Shown in pieces: positions 42,882 through 51,468 of a stretch of 64,000 bases of DNA. The position numbers and the translations under genes were made by a program. Under the pieces are notes generated by a model. That model was not told the origin of the DNA, did not search any database, and saw nothing but the letters and a program-made list of their open reading frames with translations. The DNA comes from Sorangium cellulosum (GTDB lineage: Bacteria; Myxococcota_A; Polyangia; Polyangiales; Polyangiaceae): contig NZ_CP012673.1 in assembly GCF_002950945.1 (NCBI RefSeq), positions 124,001 to 188,000 on the forward strand, written 5' to 3'. The stretch's first letter is position 1, and every line of letters begins with the position of its first letter.

Positions 42882-43940
42882 TCACCAGCGGCTGCGCACC
42901 GTGAGGCCGGCGCCGGTCGGTCCCGCGAGCAGCGACCAGCTCACCGCGCCCGCGTGCGGGAGCGGCGGGCGCGGCTCCGTCAGGAGGAGCAGCACCGCCG
43001 CTCCCGCCAGCACGCCGCCGGCGCCGAAGCCGATCGTGCTCATCAGCCCGAGGTGCTTCGCGCGGTCGCCGGCGGCCTTTCCGAGAGGGCTGCACTCCGC
43101 CACGTCGGGGCCGATATTCGAGCACTCCGTGGCCGCCCGGCTGCTCTCGCTGAGCGCCATCCACCCCGTCACCGAGCCGAGGACCAGCCCGCTCACGGCG
43201 AGACCGCCCGTCACGTAGGTCACCGCGCGCCGCCCGCCGGGCCCCGCGGCCGGCGGCGCCGGCGCGGGGCCAGCCACGCGGTCACCGGGCGGCACGACGC
43301 CCTGCTTCACCGACGGGCCCTGCGACCTCACGGGCGGCGGCTCCTCGACGGGCGGCTTCACCTCGAGGTGGATCGTCCTCGACTCGGACGCCTCGATCGT
43401 GAACTTCACCTCGTGCACAGGCCCCCTCGGCGCCTGCGTCGTCACGACGTGCTCGCCCGGGTCCACCGGGAGCGCGACGCCGAGCGAAGGCCGCTCCAGG
43501 GTGATGCCGTCGTGCCGCACGACCGTCCCCGCAGGCGCGCCGCTCGGCAGCGACAGCGTGACGTGCGGCACGAGCGGCGCGAGGGCGTCGCGCTGCTCGA
43601 GCGAGAGCCTGTAGCGCTCGTGCTGCTTGATCCGCTCGGCCTTCGACATGCGGGAGTACAGCGCCAGGTAATCGTTGTAGCGCGCGATCGCAGTCGCGAT
43701 GCGCCCCCGCCTGGCCTCGCACTCGGCGAGCGTGAACAGCCGCCCTGGGCGAGGGTCGAGGCGATGGCTCTCGGCGAGCGCAGGACAGCCGGTCTGATAC
43801 CGGCCCGCGAGCATGTCCGCACGGCCGCGCACGAAGTGCGACTCGGCCATGGCCACGGCGTCAGGTTGCGCGCTGGCCGGAGCGGCAATCGCGACGCTCA
43901 GCAACCCGCTCAAGAGGTACCCAGGCGAATAGACGCGCAT
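42882..43940 (-). CDS. TPR-type envelope protein with PEGA-like segment
   Basis: A 352-residue exported protein. Signal peptide about 1-24 (SVAIAAPASAQ). TPR-like helices follow at about 30-115 (HFVRGRADMLAGRYQTGCPALAESHRLDP and CEARRGRIATAIARYNDYLAL). Next is a beta-rich PEGA-like part, VTLSLPSGAPAGTVVRHDG and LPVDPGEHVVTTQAP. A Pro-rich linker (about 190-235) precedes one transmembrane helix (TGGLAVSGLVLGSVTG), and the end is another hydrophobic hairpin. Such periplasmic TPR/PEGA proteins usually accompany Ser/Thr kinases in this group. Here a broken kinase gene lies just upstream, 67 bp away, and may once have been co-transcribed. Function unknown. Confidence 0.75.
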   Translation of the reverse strand: MRVYSPGYLLSGLLSVAIAAPASAQPDAVAMAESHFVRGRADMLAGRYQTGCPALAESHRLDPRPGRLFTLAECEARRGRIATAIARYNDYLALYSRMSKAERIKQHERYRLSLEQRDALAPLVPHVTLSLPSGAPAGTVVRHDGITLERPSLGVALPVDPGEHVVTTQAPRGPVHEVKFTIEASESRTIHLEVKPPVEEPPPVRSQGPSVKQGVVPPGDRVAGPAPAPPAAGPGGRRAVTYVTGGLAVSGLVLGSVTGWMALSESSRAATECSNIGPDVAECSPLGKAAGDRAKHLGLMSTIGFGAGGVLAGAAVLLLLTEPRPPLPHAGAVSWSLLAGPTGAGLTVRSRW

Positions 43941-44006
43941 CGGCGAGATGAAATCCTTCGGGTTCGTCCCAGGCAGGAGATCAGCGCTCCGCCGCCCCCC
44001 TTGCGT

Positions 44007-44320
44007 TCAGTCAGCCGTGTAGAGCGACTCCCGGGACGTGGATGCTGCTGACGTCGGCCGCTGCGCGGACGGCGCGGGCTTACGCTCCGCGCTTGGCGGC
44101 GGCATCGCCGGGAGCTTCGCGCTCGCGGACGGCGCCGCGTGAGCGAGCGCAGGGTCGCGGCAAGGTGCGGGTGCATCACCTTGAGCGCCCGGCGGCGCTC
44201 CGTCTCGACGTGGATGACCTCGTAGACGGCGCCCATCGCGCCGGTCGCGAGGCTACGCACCACGCGGTACCTGCCTGCGAACAGCGTCCCCTCGTGGAAG
44301 TTAAGCAACATGGGTCCCAC
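44007..44320 (-). pseudogene. Ser/Thr kinase gene with a large internal deletion
   Basis: The 5' part (44320 to about 44170) reads GPMLLNFHEGTLFAGRYRVVR, ATGAMGAVYEVIH and RRALKVMHPHLA, matching the first ~55 residues of the intact kinase at 53890. After HLA the sequence jumps to the 3' end of the same gene; SRE-S-LYTAD followed by TGA at 44007 matches SRERLYTAD. About 1.16 kb, including the HRD and DFG motifs, is missing compared with the intact copy. The join is out of frame. The promoter-proximal sequence CCTCATG-G-TATAA matches the intact gene too. Confidence 0.85.
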
Positions 44321-44384
44321 CGCGTCGGGCCGCGTTTATACCATGAGGTCCGATCGCTGCGCTCGGGAACCGAAGGGCGTGAGG

Positions 44385-44413
44385 CACCCTACACCCAGCC
44401 CGGGTGTAGGGTG
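44385..44413. repeat. Perfect 12-bp inverted repeat (hairpin)
   Basis: Arms CACCCTACACCC (44385-44396) and GGGTGTAGGGTG (44402-44413) surround a 5-base loop. It lies in the divergent region between the broken kinase and the carbohydrate-binding lipoprotein gene. The duplicate region at 53.8 kb has only the related GACTGTAGGGCG half. Confidence 0.7.
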
Positions 44414-44569
44414 TTCTCGCTCGCTCCGCGCTGCGTGGCCGAGGTGCTTTGCCGGCTGTAGGCGGCCCGGCGGGGCCGGGCGGCGGTGGATTGCGCCCGG
44501 CGCTGTCCCCTTCCCTCTGGGCCACGTCCCGCATACGCTCGCTGGTGGAGCGCTCGAGGACTTCTCTTT

Positions 44570-45445
44570 ATGATTACGCAGAGGACGCAGACCGTCATCA
44601 GGTGCGTTGGCGGCGCCGCCATCACGATACTTTGCATCGGGTGCGCGCAGATATTCAACTTCGACAAGGAGTACCTGATCCGCAATGAAAGCTCCGGAGG
44701 CGGCGGCGCGGGCGGAGACGCTTCAGGCGGCGGCGCGGGCGGAGACGCTTCAGGCGGCGGCGCGGGCGGAGGAGGCGCCGGGGGTGGGCCTGTCGAGCTC
44801 GATTGTGACGTGAATGAAATCCCGCCGGGAGTGGACTTGCATCTTTCGCTGATCGACGATCTGGAAGACGGAAACAACAGAATCAAATACATAGAGCGCC
44901 GTCACGGGTACTGGGTCGTGTTCAACGACGGAACAGGAGTGAAGCAGGAGCCCACGAATTCTGCTCGCCTCGTCAGCGCCATCGACCCGCCGCGCCCAGG
45001 CAGCAACGGTGAGATCAGCAAGAAGGCCCTTCACACGAGCGGGGAAGGCTTCACCACATGGGGGGCCGGCGTCAGCACCGATCTGAACGACACCTTCTAC
45101 GACGCCTCCGAGTACCGCGGCATCACCTTCTGGGCCAGGGCTGACGGAGACTCCTTCACGGACTTGAACGTGGATTTCGTCGACAGGCAGACCGTCTGGG
45201 ACGGGGGCATCTGCGTACAGGAGCCGACCGAGCCTCGCACCGGCTGCAACGATCATTTCCACACGTCCGTTACCCTGGATTCCCGGTGGAGGTATTTCCA
45301 CGTCACCGCCTCATGCCTCGTGCAGCAAGGATTCGGAATGCAGTTCGACGGGGTGAAGATGGACGAGCTCAAGACGCTCCATTTCACCGTGTTCGGGCCT
45401 CAGGCATTCAGCATCTGGATCGACGACATCTCTTTCTATCGATAG
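44570..45445 (+). CDS. Carbohydrate-binding-like (jelly-roll) lipoprotein
   Basis: A 291-residue lipoprotein (ITILCIGC, Cys25) with repeated AGGDASGGG linkers (about 43-70). The C-terminal domain is a single beta-sandwich (about 90-290). It has SLIDDLEDGNNRI, YRGITFWARADGDSF, NVDFVDRQTVWDGG, CNDHFHTSVTLDSRWRYFHV and FSIWIDDISFYR. This is the order seen in CBM11-like or CIA30-type modules, which bind beta-glucans. No catalytic domain is attached, so it may be a surface sugar-binding protein of the degradation system. It is divergent from the broken kinase gene; a partially deleted copy lies at 53490 next to the intact kinase, and a third fragment at 51158. Confidence 0.75.
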   Translation: MITQRTQTVIRCVGGAAITILCIGCAQIFNFDKEYLIRNESSGGGGAGGDASGGGAGGDASGGGAGGGGAGGGPVELDCDVNEIPPGVDLHLSLIDDLEDGNNRIKYIERRHGYWVVFNDGTGVKQEPTNSARLVSAIDPPRPGSNGEISKKALHTSGEGFTTWGAGVSTDLNDTFYDASEYRGITFWARADGDSFTDLNVDFVDRQTVWDGGICVQEPTEPRTGCNDHFHTSVTLDSRWRYFHVTASCLVQQGFGMQFDGVKMDELKTLHFTVFGPQAFSIWIDDISFYR

Positions 45446-45869
45446 GCGCGGCAGCGGAGCCGGCCGGCCGCCCGCCGCGCGCCCGGAGGCGGTGAGCGAA
45501 AGTGGCGACTCGACCCAGGTTGACGTTGCGACCGAGGTTGACCCTGGACGGATTGACCGACCCAGGTTGAGGTGACCCGACCCGAGTTAAGATTTGTTAA
45601 AATGTGTTTACTAATGGATCGGTTTGAGTACTCTCCGGGCGGCCTTTGGCCGTTGCCGGCGAGTCCCGAGGCTTCCAGAGGTTCTTGACGTGGTCGTGTC
45701 CAGCCTGGCCAGCGAGGTGTTCTTCATGAAGAGTTTGTCCGAGATGGTTGCCCTTCCTGGAAGTGAGTGGAGGCCCGGGGGAGCGCTGTATGGTCGTGAG
45801 AGCGAGCCGGGTCAGGCGCGGTCATCCGGGGGTTCTGGCGAGCTCGTGTCCGTCGATGGAGGTCGATGG
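45446..45869. other. Regulatory region upstream of the GH43 gene
   Basis: A 424-bp region with four 12-bp direct repeats at 45512-45590 (separate entry), followed by an AT-rich stretch TTTGTTAAAATGTGTTTAC. An open frame extends upstream of the chosen GH43 start (from 45624) but lacks a signal sequence in that part. Confidence 0.5.
45512..45590. promoter_or_regulatory. Four direct repeats of GACCCAGGTTGA-like 12-mer
   Basis: Copies are at 45512-45523 (GACCCAGGTTGA), 45530-45541 (GACCGAGGTTGA), 45559-45570 (GACCCAGGTTGA) and 45579-45590 (GACCCGAGTTAA). Starts are 18, 29 and 20 bp apart. All have the same orientation and all precede the AT-rich stretch upstream of the GH43 gene. This resembles an activator binding array. 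Confidence 0.6.
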
Positions 45870-47747
45870 ATGGCGGGGCGCTCCCATCAGCGCGCTGCGC
45901 GCGTCACCTTCGTTCTGCTGGCGCTCCTCATGAGCGCGTGCACCAGCGAGGACGCCCGCCCTGGTACGAGCGGCGATCAAGGCCCCGAGCCGGGCACCGG
46001 CGGCGGCGGCGGCACCGGCCCCGACTCGGGCACCGGCGGCGGCGGCGGCACCGGCCCCGACTCGGGCACCGGCGGCGGCGGCGGCACCGGCCCCGACCCG
46101 GATACCTCGATGGCCCCCAGCAAGAACCCGCAGTTCAGCTGGTTCGAGTACGAGGGCAAGGACCCCGTCTATCAGGAGTTCACGGCGGGGGAAGGCGAGT
46201 ACTTGAACCCGATCCTCGCAGGGTTCTACCCTGATCCCAGCATCTGCCGGGTCGGGGAGGACTACTACCTCGTCAACTCCTCGTTCTCCTACTTCCCCGG
46301 CGTCCCGATCTTCCACAGCCGCGATCTCGTCCACTGGACGCAGCTCGGGCACGTGCTCGACCGCCCCTCGCAGCTCGACCTCGACAGCCAGGCGATCTCC
46401 GAGGGCATCTTCGCGCCGGCGATCAGGTACCACGACGGCGTGTTCTACATGGTCACCACGCTCGTCGGCGGCGGCGGCAACTTCTTCGTGACCGCCACCG
46501 ACCCGGCGGGGCCATGGTCGGACCCCATCTGGCTCAACAGCGTCGATGGGATCGACCCCTCCTTCTTCTTCGACGACAACGGCAAGGCCTACGTCGTCAA
46601 CAACGGCCCGCCGGCTGGCGTGTCGCTCTACGACGGCCACCGAGCGCTCTGGATCCAGGAGTTCGATGTGGCGACGCAGAAGATGGTCGGCCCGCGCTCG
46701 GTGATCGTCGACGGCGGCGTCGACATCTCGAAGGAGCCGATCTGGATCGAGGGACCCCACATCTTCAAGGTGGATGGAACGTACTACCTGATCGCCGCCG
46801 AGGGCGGCACAGGCGATCAGCACTCCGAGGTGGTGTTCCGCAGCGCGTCGGTGACCGGCCCGTACGAGCCCTACGCGGGCAATCCTATCCTCACGCAACG
46901 CCACCTCGATCGCAACCGGCCTTTCCCGGTGACGTCCACCGGCCACGCCGACTTCGTTCAGCTGCCGAACGGCGACTGGTGGTCCGTCTTCCTGGGCACC
47001 CGGCCCTACGAGGGCGATCTCTACAACACGGGCCGCGAGACGTTCCTGATGCCCGTCCGGTGGGTCGACGGCTGGCCGGTCATCACGGCAGGCATGGAGA
47101 CGGTGCCTTACGTGCACGACACCCCAGCCCTGCCGCCGCAGCCGGCGCCGGCCATCCCGATGAGCGGCAACTTCACGTACCGGGATGAGTTCGAAGGCGA
47201 CGAGCTCGCCCCGACCTGGAACTTCATCCGCACGCCCGTCGAGCAATGGCACGATCTCACCGCGTCGCCCGGGTGGCTGACCTTGAGGGCGCGCCCTGCC
47301 CACCTCGGGCAGCGCGAGCAACCGTCGTTCGTCGGTCGGCGGCAGCAGCACGGCTGGGCCTCCGCCTCCACGGCCATGAAGTACCTGCCGTCAGCGCCCG
47401 GGGACGCGGCGGGGCTGGTCGCGTTCCAGAACGACGACTTCTATTACTTCCTGGGCGTCACGCTGGCGGACGGCGAGCCGGTCATCCAGCTGGAGAAGAA
47501 GGCCGGGAGCAGCGCGAACGGCGAACCCCAGGTGATCGCCTCGGCTCCGCTTGATCTCTCCGCAGGCGCGCCCATCCACCTCAAGATCGAGGCGCAGGGC
47601 GCCGCCTACAGCTTCTCCTACGCGCGTGAGCCCGGGGCGTGGGTCAGCCTCCTGGAAGAGGTCGACGGGAAGACCCTGAGCACGCAGCAGGCCGGCGGCT
47701 TCGTCGGGACCTACATCGGCCTCTATGCCTACACGGAGCAGCCGTGA
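45870..47747 (+). CDS. GH43-family beta-xylosidase/arabinofuranosidase-like lipoprotein
   Basis: A 625-residue secreted glycosidase. The lipobox is LLMSAC (Cys24), followed by a linker with three 12-residue GTGGGGGTGPDS repeats. The five-bladed propeller domain (about 105-420) has the GH43 catalytic set: Asp in FYPDPSI (base), Asp in GIDPSFFF (pKa modulator) and Glu in IEGPHIFK (acid). A C-terminal beta-sandwich (about 435-625, FRYRDEF-type start FTYRDEFEGDELAPTWNF) is the GH43_C2 module of xylosidases and arabinofuranosidases. The start at ATG 45870 is chosen because it begins the lipoprotein signal and follows GGAGG; an in-frame ATG at 45726 is possible. It acts on xylan or arabinoxylan side chains or oligosaccharides. 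Confidence 0.9.
   Translation: MAGRSHQRAARVTFVLLALLMSACTSEDARPGTSGDQGPEPGTGGGGGTGPDSGTGGGGGTGPDSGTGGGGGTGPDPDTSMAPSKNPQFSWFEYEGKDPVYQEFTAGEGEYLNPILAGFYPDPSICRVGEDYYLVNSSFSYFPGVPIFHSRDLVHWTQLGHVLDRPSQLDLDSQAISEGIFAPAIRYHDGVFYMVTTLVGGGGNFFVTATDPAGPWSDPIWLNSVDGIDPSFFFDDNGKAYVVNNGPPAGVSLYDGHRALWIQEFDVATQKMVGPRSVIVDGGVDISKEPIWIEGPHIFKVDGTYYLIAAEGGTGDQHSEVVFRSASVTGPYEPYAGNPILTQRHLDRNRPFPVTSTGHADFVQLPNGDWWSVFLGTRPYEGDLYNTGRETFLMPVRWVDGWPVITAGMETVPYVHDTPALPPQPAPAIPMSGNFTYRDEFEGDELAPTWNFIRTPVEQWHDLTASPGWLTLRARPAHLGQREQPSFVGRRQQHGWASASTAMKYLPSAPGDAAGLVAFQNDDFYYFLGVTLADGEPVIQLEKKAGSSANGEPQVIASAPLDLSAGAPIHLKIEAQGAAYSFSYAREPGAWVSLLEEVDGKTLSTQQAGGFVGTYIGLYAYTEQP
45992..46099. repeat. Three tandem 36-bp repeats in the GH43 linker
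   Basis: Three near-perfect 36-bp units at 45992, 46028 and 46064 encode GTGGGGGTGPDS/P. They keep the reading frame, so the unit number could vary between strains without breaking the gene. Confidence 0.8.
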
Positions 47748-47834
47748 GCAGATCGGCGCGAGCTCTGCCGCGTCGTCGGTTTACCCCGAGATACGGGCGT
47801 CGCGCCGACCGGTCGCTCCCCCCGGGGGGCACAT

Positions 47835-47850
47835 GTTAAGCATCGGTTAA
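47835..47850 (+). promoter_or_regulatory. GTTAA-N6-GTTAA direct repeat, possible response-regulator box
   Basis: Two GTTAA half sites (47835-47839 and 47846-47850), 11 bp apart, lie 44 bp upstream of the response-regulator start. OmpR-family regulators bind tandem half sites about one helical turn apart, so autoregulation is likely. This is inference from spacing. Confidence 0.45.
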
Positions 47851-47893
47851 CCGACGCTTCCGCGCGGCGCGCGAGTGCTACCCTGCCGCGACG

Positions 47894-48613
47894 ATGGCAC
47901 CGGAGAGAGGCACCGCGTCGATCGTGTACATCGAGGACGACGAGAAGCTCGCGCGGCTCACGGCGCGGTACCTCGAGTCACACGACATCCGCGTCACGCT
48001 CGCGACCGAGGCTCGCGAGGGCATCGCCTGTGTCCTGCGCGAGCGCCCCGACGTCGTCCTCCTCGATCTCATGCTCCCCGAGCTCGACGGCTTCGAGGTC
48101 TGCCAGCAGCTCCGCGCCCGCGTCGACACGCCGATCATCATGGTCACGGCGCGCGGCGAGGAGGCCGACCGCGTGATGGGCCTCGAAGGAGGCGCCGACG
48201 ACTACATCGCCAAGCCGTTCTCGGCGCGGGAGCTCCTGGCGCGCATCCGGGCGCAGGCGCGGCGCGCCCGTGGCCTCGCGGGCCTCGCCTCCGAGCGCCG
48301 CCTCGTCGCCGGCTCGCTCACCCTCGATCCGGCCGCGCGGAGGGCGACCCTCGGCGGCGTGGAGCTGTCGCTCACGACCTACGAGTTCGATCTGCTCCAC
48401 GCGCTGGCCGGGCGCGCAGGGTGCGTGCTCACGCGAGAGCAGCTCGTCGATCTCGTGCGGGGCAGCGCCGACGAGGCCTTCGATCGATCGATTGACGTGC
48501 ACATCTCCCACCTGCGCAAGAAGCTCGGCGACGAGCCGAGGAGCCCCCGGATCATCAAGACCGTCCGCGGCATCGGCTACCTCTTGGCGACCGACGCGAC
48601 GAACCCGACGTGA
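47894..48613 (+). CDS. OmpR-family response regulator
   Basis: A 239-residue DNA-binding regulator. The receiver domain (1-125) has the acidic pair DD (15-16), phospho-acceptor Asp58 in VVLLDLMLPELDG, T in MVTARG and Lys in IAKPFSARELLARI. The winged-helix domain (about 140-232) shows LTTYEFDLLHALAGRAGCVLTREQL, DVHISHLRKKLGDEP and IIKTVRGIGYLL. It resembles RstA/OmpR types. It is followed after 3 bp by its histidine kinase gene, so they are one operon. A GTTAA direct repeat lies just upstream. The stimulus is unknown. The genes sit in the middle of the carbohydrate-degradation island. Confidence 0.92.
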   Translation: MAPERGTASIVYIEDDEKLARLTARYLESHDIRVTLATEAREGIACVLRERPDVVLLDLMLPELDGFEVCQQLRARVDTPIIMVTARGEEADRVMGLEGGADDYIAKPFSARELLARIRAQARRARGLAGLASERRLVAGSLTLDPAARRATLGGVELSLTTYEFDLLHALAGRAGCVLTREQLVDLVRGSADEAFDRSIDVHISHLRKKLGDEPRSPRIIKTVRGIGYLLATDATNPT

Positions 48614-48616
48614 AGC

Positions 48617-50017
48617 ATGGTGATCCGAGACCTCTTGCGCGCGCGGCTGGCGCTCCGCATCTACCTCGTGGGGCTTGCGCAGGTCGCCGTCGTCGCGGCC
48701 GGGTTCATCGCCGTCATCGACCTGAACCGGCGGACGGGCCAAGACCCCGGCAGCTCTCAGGTCCGATTCGCCACCAGCGTCATCGCTCGCTCACTCGACG
48801 ATCCGCGCGCCCTCGAGCGCGTCCTCGCGAGCGCGCGCGACGAGCTGCACACCACGGTGACCGTGCTCGATCCGGACGGCGCGGTCCTCGCGAGCAGCGC
48901 CCCCGCGGGGGTCTCGCGCTGCTCGACGGCGCGTCCAGCCTCGACCTGGAAGCCCATGACGCCGCCCTGCCACGCGGCGCCGCTGCGTTTTCCCGACGGT
49001 CGGGACGGGCTCATCGAGCTGACCGCCGCCCCCTCACCTCCGCCGTTCAGCGGGCTGCACGTGATCGCCTTCGTCCTCGTCGTGGTCGGCGTCTCGTCGT
49101 GGCTCCTGGCGCGGACGCTCACGCGCCCGCTGCGCCAGCTCTCGTCCGCCGCGCGCGCCTTCGGCCGCGGAGACCTGAAAGCCCGCGCCGCCCTGTCGAA
49201 CCGGGACGAGCTCGGCGAGGTCTCCCGCGCCTTCGACGAGATGGCCGGGCAAGTGACCGAGCTGTTGAGAGCCGAGAGGGAGCTGCTCGCCAACGTCTCG
49301 CACGAGCTGCGCACGCCCCTGTCGCGCGTCCGCATGGCGCTCGCGCTGATCTCGGAGGCGGAGGGAGACGTGGCCGTCGCGCGGGAGCTGCTCTCCGACA
49401 TCGGCGGCGATCTCGACGAGGTCGAGCGGCTCATCAGCGACGTCCTCACCGCCGCGCGACTCGACCTCGAGGAAGCCACCTCGCCACGCGGCATCCCCCC
49501 GCTCCGGCGTGAGCGCGTGGACACCTCCGGCTTGCTCGCGCACGCGGTGTCGCGGTTTCGCGCGGCGCATCCGAAGAGGACGCTGCGGGTCGACGTGCCC
49601 GAGGAGCTGCCCTCGGTCGATGCAGATCCCGTGCTCCTGCGGCGCGTCATCGACAACCTGCTCGAGAACGCGCACAAGTACACGGAGCGGAGCTCGGCAG
49701 CGATCGACCTCGTCGCGCGCGGCGGCGAGGAGGTCGTGATCGAGGTCGTCGACAAGGGCATGGGCATCGCCGCCGCCGACCTCTCGCGCGTGTTTCGGCC
49801 GTTCTTCCGCGCCGACAAGAGCCGCACCCGCGCGACCGGAGGCCTGGGGCTCGGCCTCACGCTGGCGAAGCGGATCGTCGACGCCCACGGGGGCCAGATC
49901 GAGCTCCTGAGCGCCCCGAACCAGGGGACGCGCGCGCGCGTGCGGCTCCCGATCGGATACGGTCCGGGAGCAGGAGATGCGCTGCTGCCCCGCGCCACGC
50001 GGAGACCTTCCCCGTGA
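48617..50017 (+). CDS. Membrane sensor histidine kinase
   Basis: A 466-residue inner-membrane kinase paired with the preceding regulator. TM1 is about 13-33 and TM2 about 147-167, and a ~110-residue periplasmic loop lies between them. A HAMP domain follows (LTRPLRQLSSAARAFGRGDLKARA). HisKA carries the H-box NVSHELRTPLSRVRMAL (His about 231). The ATPase domain has DNLLENAHKYT (N box), DKGMGIAAADL (G1) and GGLGLGLTLAKRI (G2). The arrangement matches RstB/EnvZ-type kinases. The loop segment around 48905-48965 reads unusually (many Pro, Thr and Cys), so a small compensated frameshift there is conceivable. The gene is the second of the operon. Confidence 0.9.
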   Translation: MVIRDLLRARLALRIYLVGLAQVAVVAAGFIAVIDLNRRTGQDPGSSQVRFATSVIARSLDDPRALERVLASARDELHTTVTVLDPDGAVLASSAPAGVSRCSTARPASTWKPMTPPCHAAPLRFPDGRDGLIELTAAPSPPPFSGLHVIAFVLVVVGVSSWLLARTLTRPLRQLSSAARAFGRGDLKARAALSNRDELGEVSRAFDEMAGQVTELLRAERELLANVSHELRTPLSRVRMALALISEAEGDVAVARELLSDIGGDLDEVERLISDVLTAARLDLEEATSPRGIPPLRRERVDTSGLLAHAVSRFRAAHPKRTLRVDVPEELPSVDADPVLLRRVIDNLLENAHKYTERSSAAIDLVARGGEEVVIEVVDKGMGIAAADLSRVFRPFFRADKSRTRATGGLGLGLTLAKRIVDAHGGQIELLSAPNQGTRARVRLPIGYGPGAGDALLPRATRRPSP

Positions 50018-50032
50018 CGACAGGGCTCGCCG

Positions 50033-50929
50033 TCACCGGATGTCGCCGCCGCAGTTCACGAACTTGATCGTGGTCTCGACCCGGAAATGGGAGTCGGTCA
50101 CGTGGCGCTCGGCGAAGAAGAAGTCGAGCTGATACTGCCGTCCCACCTCGAGGCCCAGCGTGTCGAGATCGACGGCCGCCGTCTGCTGGGCGTGAATGCC
50201 GCCAAGGTCGACGACCTTCTTGCCATCGATGTACGTGAAGACGTCATCGTCACCGGCGAACGTGAACTTCTCGCCGCCATTGTAGATGAAGCCCATGTGC
50301 ATCTCGAAGGTGAAGTGATAGTTGTGGGGCCGACCTTCGTTTCCAAACAGCATCCCGTCGATGGGGAAGAAATCCTGGTCATCGTACGTCCACACCCCGT
50401 CGCCCTCGGGGTCGACGAACTGGAGCGTGAGCGGCATCGGGTAGTTCACGTCCTCGGCGTCATGGAACCACATGTCGAAGTTCGCTGGACCGGTCGTGGT
50501 CAAGGTGCCCTGTGCCCCACCGGCGTAGACCGGCTTGAAGTCAGCTCCGAGCGTGTCGGCGACAATCGCGCGATCATCGCAGCTGTCGCACTTGCCGGAG
50601 TGGGCCGGCTCCATGTCGGGGAAGGTGTCGTGAAAATCACGGATCGTGCCGGTGTACTTGCCGTCGCACGACTCGCCGTCGCCCTGGCCAGGGACCGTGC
50701 CGCCTCCACCCCCGCCAGAGTCGCCGCCCGGGTCGATGGTGCCGAAATCACCGCCGCTGCTCGTCATCCGCCCAGTGGAGCTGCTCGCCGTCGCCCCGGT
50801 GGAGCTTCCCGGAGGCGACGAGCTTCCCCCGGCGCTGTCGTCGCCGGCACCGTCATCGTTACCTGCAGCACAAGCGCTCAGTATTCCCACAAGAGCAAAC
50901 GCCGTTACACGACCAAACTTCGCATCCAT
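50033..50929 (-). CDS. Fibro-slime domain lipoprotein
   Basis: A 298-residue lipoprotein (lipobox ILSAC, Cys20), with a Ser/Gly-rich linker to about residue 80. The C-terminal fibro-slime domain is canonical: GTIRDFHDTFPDMEP, FDMWFHDAEDVNYPMPLTLQF, FFPIDGMLFGNEGRPHNYHFTFEMH, FTFAGDDDVFTYIDGKKVVDLGGIH and YQLDFFFAERHVTDSHFRVET. The FAGDDDVFTYIDG loop is the calcium-binding hallmark of PA14-type folds. ATG 50929 follows GAGGT. It converges with the histidine kinase gene. Function is unknown; surface or matrix attachment is suggested for the family. A second copy of the family is at 14361. Confidence 0.85.
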   Translation of the reverse strand: MDAKFGRVTAFALVGILSACAAGNDDGAGDDSAGGSSSPPGSSTGATASSSTGRMTSSGGDFGTIDPGGDSGGGGGGTVPGQGDGESCDGKYTGTIRDFHDTFPDMEPAHSGKCDSCDDRAIVADTLGADFKPVYAGGAQGTLTTTGPANFDMWFHDAEDVNYPMPLTLQFVDPEGDGVWTYDDQDFFPIDGMLFGNEGRPHNYHFTFEMHMGFIYNGGEKFTFAGDDDVFTYIDGKKVVDLGGIHAQQTAAVDLDTLGLEVGRQYQLDFFFAERHVTDSHFRVETTIKFVNCGGDIR

Positions 50930-51157
50930 CTCAATACCTCGCTTCGAAAGGCCGCCGTTCAAGCCCGCCCGGATGTTCAGCGCAATGACTCATGAAGTCT
51001 TATGTTGATGTATTGCGCTGCTGACCTCGCTGGCGCAGGCTGCGCACGGCCACGTCCAAGATCCTGCAAGCATCATCAGGCACGCCGGCACGCCAGGGCA
51101 CGCCATGCCAAAGGTCCCCCGGACAGCACCTCATGCCCAGCAGTTTGAAGACAGACT

Positions 51158-51349
51158 TCAGTCGATGCAGAGGTCGAACTCGGGCACGGTGTTGAACTGG
51201 AGCTGGATCGAGTAGAGCTTCGACGCGTCGATCGCCTCCGTGGCCGCCGGATCGCCCCAGCCGCCCTGCGCGAGATCCGCGAAGGGAATCGTGAACTCCT
51301 TCCACTCCTCGGTGAGAGAGAGCGACTTCGCCCAGTTGTCGTCGCACCC
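51158..51349 (-). pseudogene. C-terminal fragment of a carbohydrate-binding-like gene
   Basis: The translation GCDDNWAKSLSLTEEWKEF, TIPFADLAQGGWGDP and KLYSIQLQFNTVPEFDLCID ends at a TGA. It parallels the last third of the jelly-roll domain in the lipoprotein at 44570 (GCNDHFHTSVTLDSRWRYF, then IWIDDISF). The rest of the gene is missing, and the upstream sequence has no signal peptide. It is closer to typical CBM11-like ends than the intact neighbour. Confidence 0.7.
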
Positions 51350-51468
51350 GGCCCGACGATAGCAAGAGCGCGATTGCCCAGCGCTGGAATTAATAAACAA
51401 AAATATGTTGCAAACATGAGGACGTGGGCCGCGAGGCCCCCTGGCCGTCCCGCTGAGCCTTCTGAGCA

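Noticed and set aside
45992..46099. Regular repeats considered as a CRISPR or satellite array
   Set aside because: The units are in frame and encode the Gly-rich linker of the GH43 protein; there are no spacers and no cas genes.
48903..48965. Possible compensated frameshift in the histidine kinase sensor loop
   Set aside because: The alternative frame reads more protein-like for about 20 codons, but codon composition is similar in both and sensor loops vary, so it is only mentioned in the gene entry.
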